This document shows, one piece after another, positions 1 to 5,993 of a stretch of 7,442 nucleotides of DNA. Numbering within the stretch: the first letter of the stretch is position 1; each line of letters opens with the position of its first letter. The notes below the pieces were generated by a model. It worked only from the letters and a program-made list of their open reading frames with translations. It was not told where the DNA came from and did not search any database. This DNA is from an uncultured Bacilli bacterium (lineage in GTDB: Bacteria; Bacillota_I; Bacilli_A; RF39; UBA660). The position numbers were made by a program, and so were the translations under genes. The stretch lies in contig CAKPPW010000037.1 in assembly GCA_934177995.1 (NCBI GenBank), forward strand, positions 1 to 7,442, in the 5' to 3' direction.

Positions 1-1881
1 TTAGTTTACTTTTTATTAGCTAATTTAACTACTGTTATAATTAGTAAGAAGACCTTTGGAAAGTGTTTACCGTTTACGCTAATGCTTTGTGCTTTCCTTT
101 TGTTTTTTAGTCAAATAACTTTTAAAACTTTTAATATAGGTTTTTATTTGGGACTTATTTATTCATTATCGTCCTTAGGATATCTTATTTATAAGCACAA
201 AGATAAAAAAATATTAGGTAAGATAAAAGATAATTACTTAACATGCAGTTTTTACTCATTTATAATAATCTTAGTATTAATAACTATCTTTGATTTTAAT
301 AGAACTTTTAGTCATTGGGATGAGTATTCACATTGGGGTGAAATGTTAAAAGAGATGATTAGAACTGATAAATTTTATTCTGTCTCAGCTTCAGTTTTAC
401 AGGCACATAAAGACTATCCACCACTTCTACAGTTATTTGAACTTTTTGTTATTAAACTTTGTGGTGGCTATAAAGAAACCTTTGCTATCGTCTCTCTTCA
501 TTTACTAGAATTATCATTATTAATATCTATATTACCAGAAAAGAAGAAAGTTAAGAAAATAACTAGTATACTTGGAACGGTTTCTATATTTTTAATCTTT
601 TTTCTAACTACTATATTCTTTGATTTACATGGAATAGTTAATAGTATTTATAATGATTACTTTATGGCTTTATTAGTCTCTTATTCTTTATCAGTTGTTT
701 TCTTTAGTAAAGATAAGAAAAGTATGTTTACTTTAGTAAATCTTGCTATTTCTTCGGCCTTTTTATTACTTACTAAACAAATAGGGTTAACTCTTTACTT
801 AATGATATTATTCTTCTACTTTGTAAGTTTATTCTTAGAAAAAGAGAAAAAAGAAAAAATTATAACTAAGAAAAATATTAAATTCTTTGTTAAAACCATT
901 ATAATGTTAATAATAATTCCACTATTATTATTTGGTTATTGGAATAATTTTGTTAAGACAGTAAATATTCCTAGTCAGTTTAATACTTCTGATATTAAAC
1001 TTTCAGAATTATATAGTATCTATAGAGGTCGAAGTGGTAGAGATGATCAGAAAATAGCAGCTGGTAATTTTATAACATCTATTAAAGGACAAAGTTTATC
1101 AACATCTTATATACCCATGATTTATTTACAAGCGGTTATATTAGGATTGTTTCTCTTATACATTATTTATACTAAAAATAAAGATTTAATAAAGAAAAAT
1201 AAATTATATTTACTAATTATTACTTTATCAATAGGTGCTTTAGGTTATGCTTTTGTAATGTGGTGTACTTATATATTTTGCTTTAAAGATACAGAAGCAA
1301 TTTACTTAGCTTCATTCGATAGATATATGTCTACTTATGTTCTAATCATTATGTATTTTGCTATTATGCTTTTAGTTTATTGCTGCTATAAGAAAGAGAA
1401 AATAAATATCCTTCTTTCTTTAGCTATTATACTATTTTTATTAACTGCACCTGCTAAAATTTCTTACTTAACTCCAAGTTTAATAAAAAAAGATAAAAGT
1501 ACTTACGAGGTTAATGCAGAAATTATAAAAGAAAAGGTAAAGGCTAATGAAAAAGTATTTATAATAGCAGAAGATTCACAAGGAGAATATCAGTATTTTG
1601 TTAAATATTATGCTAATCCAATAATTACAAATATGAAAGATTTTAATTGGCCAACAGATGATGATACTGATTATGAAAAGTATTATAATTCTATAAAAAA
1701 TAAAATTAAAGATTATGATTATTTATATATAGCTGTTGCAAATGATAAGTTTAAGGAGAAATATCAGTTTGTCTTTGATGAAGAAATTAAGAGTCATCAA
1801 TTATATAAAATAGAAAAAAAAGATGATAAGAATTATAAATTGATTCTTATAAATAGAGGTGAAAATGATGAAAAAAAATAA
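1..1881 (+). CDS. GT-C-like multi-pass membrane protein, probable glycosyltransferase (5' end outside window)
   Basis: The reading frame is open from base 1. The first internal ATG (82) has no ribosome site before it and sits between hydrophobic segments, so the gene most likely starts upstream; 626 residues are visible. About 12-13 membrane helices fill residues 1-484 (window numbering). After the fourth comes an external loop with SHWDEYSHWGEM (D107, E108 in its centre) and a DYPP motif near 138-141. An acidic pair in the first large outer loop followed by a Y/P motif is the usual layout of GT-C enzymes that take sugars from polyprenyl phosphate. From about residue 490 a soluble, Lys/Asp/Tyr-rich tail of about 135 residues follows, probably outside the cell. 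The 3' end overlaps the next gene by 14 bases, suggesting coupled translation. The GT-C role is inferred from topology and motif; I cannot name the Pfam family, and a polymerase or other envelope protein is possible. Confidence 0.75.
   Translation, partial: LVYFLLANLTTVIISKKTFGKCLPFTLMLCAFLLFFSQITFKTFNIGFYLGLIYSLSSLGYLIYKHKDKKILGKIKDNYLTCSFYSFIIILVLITIFDFNRTFSHWDEYSHWGEMLKEMIRTDKFYSVSASVLQAHKDYPPLLQLFELFVIKLCGGYKETFAIVSLHLLELSLLISILPEKKKVKKITSILGTVSIFLIFFLTTIFFDLHGIVNSIYNDYFMALLVSYSLSVVFFSKDKKSMFTLVNLAISSAFLLLTKQIGLTLYLMILFFYFVSLFLEKEKKEKIITKKNIKFFVKTIIMLIIIPLLLFGYWNNFVKTVNIPSQFNTSDIKLSELYSIYRGRSGRDDQKIAAGNFITSIKGQSLSTSYIPMIYLQAVILGLFLLYIIYTKNKDLIKKNKLYLLIITLSIGALGYAFVMWCTYIFCFKDTEAIYLASFDRYMSTYVLIIMYFAIMLLVYCCYKKEKINILLSLAIILFLLTAPAKISYLTPSLIKKDKSTYEVNAEIIKEKVKANEKVFIIAEDSQGEYQYFVKYYANPIITNMKDFNWPTDDDTDYEKYYNSIKNKIKDYDYLYIAVANDKFKEKYQFVFDEEIKSHQLYKIEKKDDKNYKLILINRGENDEKK
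1855..1862 (+). promoter_or_regulatory. Ribosome binding site that fixes the GT2 start
   Basis: AGAGGTGA contains GAGGTGA, complementary to the 16S 3' tail. A GTG at 1859 lies inside this site and cannot be the start it serves. ATGs follow at 1865 and 1868. Measured from the GAGG core the gaps are 5 and 8 bases; other genes in the window mostly use 8-9, so 1868 is preferred. Confidence 0.65.
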
Positions 1882-2803
1882 AAAAATAGCAGTTTTGATT
1901 CCGTGTTACAATGAGGCAAAAACAATTAAAAAAGTAGTAGAAGATTACAAGAAGGCTTTACCAGAAGCAGATATTTATGTTTATGATAATAATTCAAGTG
2001 ATCATACCGATGAGATAGCAAGAAAAGCAGGGGCAATAGTAAAATATGAATATCGTCAAGGAAAAGGTAATGTTATTAGAAGTATGTTTAAAGATATAGA
2101 TGCTGACTGTTACCTAATGATTGATGGTGATGATACTTATCCTGCTGAAAATGCTAAAGAAATGTGTGACCTAATTCTTGAGAAAAAAGCTGATATGGTA
2201 ATAGGTGATAGATTATCATCAACTTATTTTACAGAAAATAAAAGACCATTCCATAACTTTGGTAATAGATTAGTAAGAGGATTAATTAACTTTCTATTTG
2301 AAAGTGATGTCCGGGATATTATGACAGGATACCGTGCTTTTAGTTATGAGTTTGTAAAGACTTTTCCAGTTTTATCTAAAGGATTTGAAATTGAAACAGA
2401 GATGACTATTCATGCTCTTGATAAAAATTTCTTATTAAAAGAAGTAAAAGTAGGGTATAGAGATAGACCAGCTGGAAGTGTATCAAAGCTTAATACTTAT
2501 CGTGATGGTTTTAGAGTACTTAAAACTATTGGAAGATTATTTAAAGAATATAAACCAACTATTTTCTTTAGTTTATTAAGTTTATTATTCTTAATTATTT
2601 CCTTTGCTTTTGGAATACCAGTATTTGCTGAATACTTTAAAACAGGACTAGTACCAAGATATCCAACTTTGATATTTTCAGGCTTTATGTTAATGATTGC
2701 TATCATTCTATTCGCTTGTGGACTTATCTTAGAAGTGGTTGTTAAGAAACATCGTCAGTTATTTGAACTAATGTTAATAAATACTAAACGTGGTGATGAA
2801 TAA
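1868..2803 (+). CDS. GT2 family polyprenyl-phosphate sugar synthase-like glycosyltransferase (DPM1/GtrB-like)
   Basis: This 311-residue enzyme has a GT-A fold domain at about 6-225 and two membrane helices at about 231-253 and 266-291. Visible GT2 motifs are IPCYNEA (11-17), DNNSSDHT (40-47), QGKG (64-67), the metal/nucleotide-binding DGDD (86-89), DIMTGYRAF (150-158) and YRDRPAGSVSKL (197-208). This layout matches bacterial GtrB/CsbB-type and dolichol-phosphate-mannose synthase-like proteins, which move a sugar from a nucleotide donor to undecaprenyl phosphate on the cytoplasmic face. The sugar cannot be read from sequence. The start at 1868 is chosen by SD spacing; 1865 and GTG 1859 are alternatives. 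It overlaps the upstream gene by 14 bases and shares one base with the next (TAATG). With GtrA and two large membrane proteins alongside, it probably supplies the lipid-linked donor. Family call firm; substrate unknown. Confidence 0.92.
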   Translation: MKKNKKIAVLIPCYNEAKTIKKVVEDYKKALPEADIYVYDNNSSDHTDEIARKAGAIVKYEYRQGKGNVIRSMFKDIDADCYLMIDGDDTYPAENAKEMCDLILEKKADMVIGDRLSSTYFTENKRPFHNFGNRLVRGLINFLFESDVRDIMTGYRAFSYEFVKTFPVLSKGFEIETEMTIHALDKNFLLKEVKVGYRDRPAGSVSKLNTYRDGFRVLKTIGRLFKEYKPTIFFSLLSLLFLIISFAFGIPVFAEYFKTGLVPRYPTLIFSGFMLMIAIILFACGLILEVVVKKHRQLFELMLINTKRGDE

Positions 2804-4302
2804 TGTCATTTTTAGATAAGATTAAAAGAAACTATCTATATATTCTAGAAATATTACTGTTTATTTTCTTTTTTTGTTATTTAATATTTTATACTAATTC
2901 TTCTAAATTTGGTCATTTTAAACTTAATAGATTAACTATTATTATCTATATAATTGGTTTAATAGGTATAATTGCCTTTTCCTTTATATTTTCTAAATTC
3001 AAGAAATTAGAAGTAGAAAAGAAATTTTTAATTATCATGCCAGTTTTGGGAATTCTTTACTTAATAGCTTTTCCTTTTAATACGATACCGGATGAAGCAA
3101 ATCACGCAAGCAGGGCTTATGAAATAAGTAATGGTCATTTAACAAGTCATATTTATAAAGATGTGATTGGTAATAAATTGGATTCTAGTCTTTATAATGT
3201 TTCTAGCAATGATACTTATTCAAATCTTGCTAATAATCTTAAATATAAAATGACTAATAAAAAAGTTAAGTATTCTTTTGCTAATACTTCACTTTATTCA
3301 CCAATATCTTACTTACCACAAGCACTTGGTATTACTATTAGTAGAATATTTACAAAACATATATTGGTACAACTATATTTTGGTAGAATATTTAATTTTT
3401 TAGCTTTTTTAGCTTTAATGTATTTTGCTATTAAGCTTATTCCTTTTAAAAAAGAAATCCTTCTTTTTATAAGCGTAATACCTTTAGTTTTACAAGAAGC
3501 GGTATCTCTTGCTCCTGATGCCTTTACTATTTCTCTTGTTTGTTTCTTTGTATCTTATATTTTATATTTACGAGAAAGTAAGGGAAAAATAACTTTCAAG
3601 AATATAGCAATAATATCAGTGGCAAGTATAGTTTTATCACAACTTAAAATTGTTTACTTACCAGTTTGTTTGTTAATGTTTTTATTACCACTTGATAAGT
3701 TTAAATCAAAGAAAAATAAGTACCTAACTTTGATAATTATATTCTTAGTGACAGCTTTGTTTGGTCTTCTTTGGTTAAAAATTTCATCACCATACTTAGA
3801 AGCACAAAGTGGTTCTGATAAACAGTTAGATTATATTTTGGCAAATGTATTTAGATATCTAGGAATATGTGCTTCTACCTTTATTACTTTTTCAAGAGAT
3901 TGGTTATATGAAATGTTTGGAAGAAGTTTAGGATCATTTACTATTGTTATTCCATCATTCTTAATCTTTGGAAATATAATATTATTTATTTTAGTAAGTT
4001 TAGTTTCTAAAGATAAAAAAGAAAATATTAAAGAGTGGGAAAAGTGGCTAGTTACTTTTGTTATTCTTGCAGTTGTTGCTCTTATTTTTACTAGTTTATA
4101 TTTACAGTGGACACCTTATAAAGCAGATTTAATAAAAGGAATTCAAGGAAGATATTTTATTCCATTATTACTATTAATATCTTTAGTTTTAGCTAATAAA
4201 AAAATAGTATTAAATGGGAAAAGTAATAGTAAGTATTTAGAATCATTTTTAATTTTTGAAAATATTTGTGCTATTTCAATAATAATTATTTATTTTATGT
4301 AG
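2803..4302 (+). CDS. DUF2142 multi-pass membrane protein, probable GT-C type glycosyltransferase
   Basis: The protein has 499 residues and roughly 11 membrane helices. After the third helix a large outer loop (about 93-180) carries PDEANHASRAYEIS (96-109, acidic pair D97/E98) and YSPISYLPQALG (165-176). Near the C-terminus is QGRYFIP (448-454). These three blocks are the ones I associate with DUF2142 predicted membrane proteins, which are often found in surface-polysaccharide and O-antigen loci. The DE pair in the first outer loop resembles the catalytic acid site of GT-C enzymes, so transfer of a sugar from a polyprenyl-phosphate donor outside the cell is a reasonable inference, not a demonstrated activity. 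The start ATG shares its A with the TAA of the GT2 gene, and GGTGAT at 2792-2797 serves as ribosome site. The stop at 4300-4302 overlaps the SD of gtrA, so all four genes look translationally linked. Confidence 0.85.
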   Translation: MSFLDKIKRNYLYILEILLFIFFFCYLIFYTNSSKFGHFKLNRLTIIIYIIGLIGIIAFSFIFSKFKKLEVEKKFLIIMPVLGILYLIAFPFNTIPDEANHASRAYEISNGHLTSHIYKDVIGNKLDSSLYNVSSNDTYSNLANNLKYKMTNKKVKYSFANTSLYSPISYLPQALGITISRIFTKHILVQLYFGRIFNFLAFLALMYFAIKLIPFKKEILLFISVIPLVLQEAVSLAPDAFTISLVCFFVSYILYLRESKGKITFKNIAIISVASIVLSQLKIVYLPVCLLMFLLPLDKFKSKKNKYLTLIIIFLVTALFGLLWLKISSPYLEAQSGSDKQLDYILANVFRYLGICASTFITFSRDWLYEMFGRSLGSFTIVIPSFLIFGNIILFILVSLVSKDKKENIKEWEKWLVTFVILAVVALIFTSLYLQWTPYKADLIKGIQGRYFIPLLLLISLVLANKKIVLNGKSNSKYLESFLIFENICAISIIIIYFM

Positions 4303-4306
4303 GAGG
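4301..4306 (+). promoter_or_regulatory. Ribosome binding site that fixes the gtrA start
   Basis: A perfect AGGAGG overlaps the TAG stop of the DUF2142 gene. It directly abuts an ATG at 4307 (no spacer) and lies six bases before the ATG at 4313. The second is therefore the likely start, shortening the protein by two residues. Confidence 0.75.
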
Positions 4307-4312
4307 ATGAAA

Positions 4313-4765
4313 ATGAAGAAGGATAAGTCAGCCTTATTTGTTAAGAAATGTTTAAAACTATTTCATCTAAAAGTAAATAGTAAGACAGAAAAATTGTTAA
4401 TTCAAATATTTAAATTTGGAATAGTAGGGGGAATCGCCTTTATAATTGATTATCTTTCCTTAATAATCTGTAAAGAAGTATTTCATCTTAATACCTTGCT
4501 ATCTGCTGCTATTGCTTTTACAATATCTGTTATATATAACTATATAGCAAGTGTTAAATGGGTATTTGATGTTAATAAAGAGAAAAATGAAAAGACTAAT
4601 TTTATTATCTTTATTGTTCTTAGTATTGTTGGTCTAATAATTACAGAAATAATTATGTGGTTAGGATCAGATGTTATGGGAATTAGTTATTTAATTGTTA
4701 AAATAGTAGCGACTGCTATTGTAATGGTATTTAACTTTATTACGAGAAAGATGTTTTTAGAGTAG
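4313..4765 (+). CDS. GtrA family membrane protein, putative polyprenyl-phosphate-sugar flippase component
   Basis: This 150-residue protein has four predicted helices (about 34-53, 62-80, 97-117, 125-143), the normal size and topology of the GtrA/DPMS-associated family. The recognisable blocks are FKFGIVGGIAFIIDY (33-47), YNYIASVKWVF (75-85) and the C-terminal VFNFITRKMF (139-148). A basic N-terminal stretch of about 30 residues precedes the first helix, probably on the cytoplasmic side. GtrA proteins are proposed to help translocate undecaprenyl-phosphate-linked sugars made by GtrB-type GT2 enzymes; the GT2 gene two positions upstream fits that pairing. The start at 4313 is set by AGGAGG at 4301-4306; ATG 4307 is too close. 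The left arm of the terminator lies within its last codons, so this is the final gene of the unit. Family assignment is confident; the flippase role is known only by analogy. Confidence 0.93.
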   Translation: MKKDKSALFVKKCLKLFHLKVNSKTEKLLIQIFKFGIVGGIAFIIDYLSLIICKEVFHLNTLLSAAIAFTISVIYNYIASVKWVFDVNKEKNEKTNFIIFIVLSIVGLIITEIIMWLGSDVMGISYLIVKIVATAIVMVFNFITRKMFLE

Positions 4766-4776
4766 ACATCTTTTTT
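4747..4776 (+). terminator. Intrinsic terminator of the glycosylation operon
   Basis: AAAGATGT (4747-4754) pairs with ACATCTTT (4766-4773) across an 11-base loop containing the gtrA stop codon, and the T run covers 4771-4776. The left arm is coding sequence for the gtrA C-terminus. The stem is short and A/T-rich, so efficiency is uncertain. Confidence 0.7.
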
Positions 4777-4784
4777 ATTAGATC

Positions 4785-4813
4785 AAAAAAAGAAGGAGTA
4801 GTAAATTTCCTTC
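4785..4813 (-). terminator. Intrinsic terminator of the minus-strand membrane-anchored protein gene
   Basis: Read on the minus strand, GAAGGA (4813-4808) pairs with TCCTTC (4797-4792) across a 10-base loop and is followed by seven T (4791-4785). The hairpin begins at the base next to the stop codon. It converges with the operon terminator only eight bases away. Confidence 0.8.
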
Positions 4814-5575
4814 CTAATAATCTTTATTTGTGAATAATAGACCTAAGTCATAGAAACTACCATCTTTAGTAGCAGCAATAGTTGTTATATAACCACTACC
4901 ATTTGAGGCATTAGCAATGTATAAATTAATTACATCTTTAGCAGTAGGTAATACACCTTTGATAACAAAATTATCATTAGTATAGTTCATTACCTGATAT
5001 ATATTACCTTGAGTATCTTGTTTCCAAATGAACATTGGCATATAACTAACAGTATTATCTTCCATTAAAAAGAATAGAGTGATACCAGTAGCATCTTGAC
5101 CAACATCGCCAATATAAGCAGCTTTAACTTTACTAGTGAAACCAGTTATTTGATAAGTTTTTACAGTACCTACATAAGCGGTTGCTCCACTAATTGGTCC
5201 AAAAGTAGCCCAATCAATATTTAGAGTAACACTCATCTTATCTTGATTAATACTCATTGAAAGACCATATTTACTTGCTGGAGCTTCACTTTGATCACTA
5301 TAAGTATTAGTACTGTTATTTAAACATTTACTAAGATCAAGTGGCTTGATAGTATCTTCTCCTTTAGTAGTATTATCATCAGAGTTAGTATTCTTATCTG
5401 TTTTTGTAGTAGTATTCTTCTTATTAGATTCAGTCTTTTCTTCCTTATTTGTAAAGATAATACCTTTATCACTTAGAATATAAGTTGATAGACCAACGAT
5501 TACTAATACTAAGATAATAATAATGATAACTGGACCTTTACTTTTCTTCTCTTTAATAGTAATGTTTCCATTCAT
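4814..5575 (-). CDS. Uncharacterised membrane-anchored extracellular protein with a duplicated C-terminal module
   Basis: I do not recognise a named family. The 253-residue product begins with a short Lys-rich cytoplasmic tail (1-14) and one strong hydrophobic helix (about 15-34) with no lipobox or clear cleavage site, so it is probably anchored N-in/C-out. Residues 43-76 are a Lys/Thr/Asn/Asp low-complexity linker. Residues 80-253 form a beta-rich domain with a single Cys (C84). Segments 154-178 and 219-243 align without gaps at an offset of 65 (YI, IT and D positions shared), preceded by similar ITGF/IKGV turns, suggesting two copies of a 60-65 residue unit. It starts at 5575, nine bases after AAAGGAG (5591-5585), with its own promoter and terminator, so it is a single-gene unit. 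A cell-surface binding or structural role is possible; no catalytic motif is visible. Confidence 0.85.
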   Translation of the reverse strand: MNGNITIKEKKSKGPVIIIIILVLVIVGLSTYILSDKGIIFTNKEEKTESNKKNTTTKTDKNTNSDDNTTKGEDTIKPLDLSKCLNNSTNTYSDQSEAPASKYGLSMSINQDKMSVTLNIDWATFGPISGATAYVGTVKTYQITGFTSKVKAAYIGDVGQDATGITLFFLMEDNTVSYMPMFIWKQDTQGNIYQVMNYTNDNFVIKGVLPTAKDVINLYIANASNGSGYITTIAATKDGSFYDLGLLFTNKDY

Positions 5576-5599
5576 AGTCTTTTTCTCCTTTCTATAATG

Positions 5600-5628
5600 A
5601 GTATAGCATTTAGCTAAGAAACAAACAA
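5600..5628 (-). promoter_or_regulatory. Sigma-A-type promoter for the minus-strand gene
   Basis: On the minus strand, TTGTTT (5628-5623) is followed after 17 bases by TATACT (5605-5600), with a TGC just before it that forms an extended -10. It lies 24 bases from the start codon, leaving a short leader with a good SD. The spacer contains the palindrome TTAGCTAA (5610-5617), which could be chance. Confidence 0.75.
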
Positions 5629-5646
5629 TTTAGAATCAACTAGTTC

Positions 5647-5675
5647 TTTTCTTTTTGAGTAAAAAACTGTATAAT
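5647..5675 (+). promoter_or_regulatory. Probable sigma-A promoter for gatCAB
   Basis: A perfect TATAAT at 5670-5675 lies 24 bases before the gatC ATG. The -35 at 17-base spacing is poor (TTTTCT, 5647-5652). A better-looking TTGAGT at 5655-5660 is too close to serve. The -10 call is good; the -35 is weak. No T-box or other leader structure fits in the short untranslated region. Confidence 0.6.
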
Positions 5676-5699
5676 AAGAAACGAAAGGAATTGAGGAAG

Positions 5700-5993
5700 A
5701 TGGATAAGTTAACAAAAGAAGAAGTAGATCATATTGCACATCTAGCTCGTATTGGAATGAGTGATAGTGAAAGAGAAACTTTTCAAGTAGAGTTAAAGAA
5801 ATTATTAGATGAAGTTAAAAAAATCGTTGATATAAAAGGTTATGATGATGAGTTGATGTTTACTCCTAGTTCTAATAAAGCTAAATTAAGAGAAGATGAA
5901 GTAGGAGAAATGATAAGTGCTAAAGAAGCTTTAGCTAATGCTCCAGCTAAGAATGGAAATTTTGTGGAAGTGCCGGTGATGATTAATGAATAG
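5700..5993 (+). CDS. gatC: Aspartyl/glutamyl-tRNA amidotransferase subunit C
   Basis: GatC is the small belt-like subunit that wraps around GatA and stabilises the GatCAB complex, which amidates Glu-tRNA(Gln) and/or Asp-tRNA(Asn) in the cytoplasm. The 97-residue product is the normal length. It has the N-terminal helix motif HIAHLARIGMS (11-21), LREDEV (63-68) and the C-terminal NAPAKNGNFVEVP block (80-92) typical of the family. The frame could extend to a TTG at 5655, but the TATAAT promoter element (5670-5675) lies inside that extension. AAAGGA at 5684-5689 places the start at ATG 5700, where the conserved protein begins. The stop overlaps the gatA start by eight bases. Its presence implies the organism uses the indirect route for at least one of Gln-tRNA or Asn-tRNA. 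Confidence 0.95.
   Translation: MDKLTKEEVDHIAHLARIGMSDSERETFQVELKKLLDEVKKIVDIKGYDDELMFTPSSNKAKLREDEVGEMISAKEALANAPAKNGNFVEVPVMINE

Noticed and set aside
2497..2706. Minus-strand open frame of 69 codons inside the GT2 gene
   Set aside because: It is antisense to well-conserved GT2 coding sequence, has no SD and no recognisable protein features; a shadow frame.
4814..5575. Several N-x-S/T sequons in the unknown surface protein as evidence for N-glycosylation
   Set aside because: An Asn/Thr/Ser-rich protein in AT-rich DNA has many by chance, and no PglB-type oligosaccharyltransferase motif is visible in the window.
4814..5575. Lipoprotein signal in the unknown surface protein
   Set aside because: There is no Cys near the end of the N-terminal helix; the only Cys is at residue 84, so a lipobox is absent.
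5655..5660. TTGAGT as -35 box for gatC
   Set aside because: Only nine bases separate it from the TATAAT at 5670, far from the usual 16-18.
5576..5699. T-box or other riboswitch ahead of gatC
   Set aside because: The leader after the -10 is only about 20 bases, too short for a T-box, and no terminator/antiterminator pair is present.
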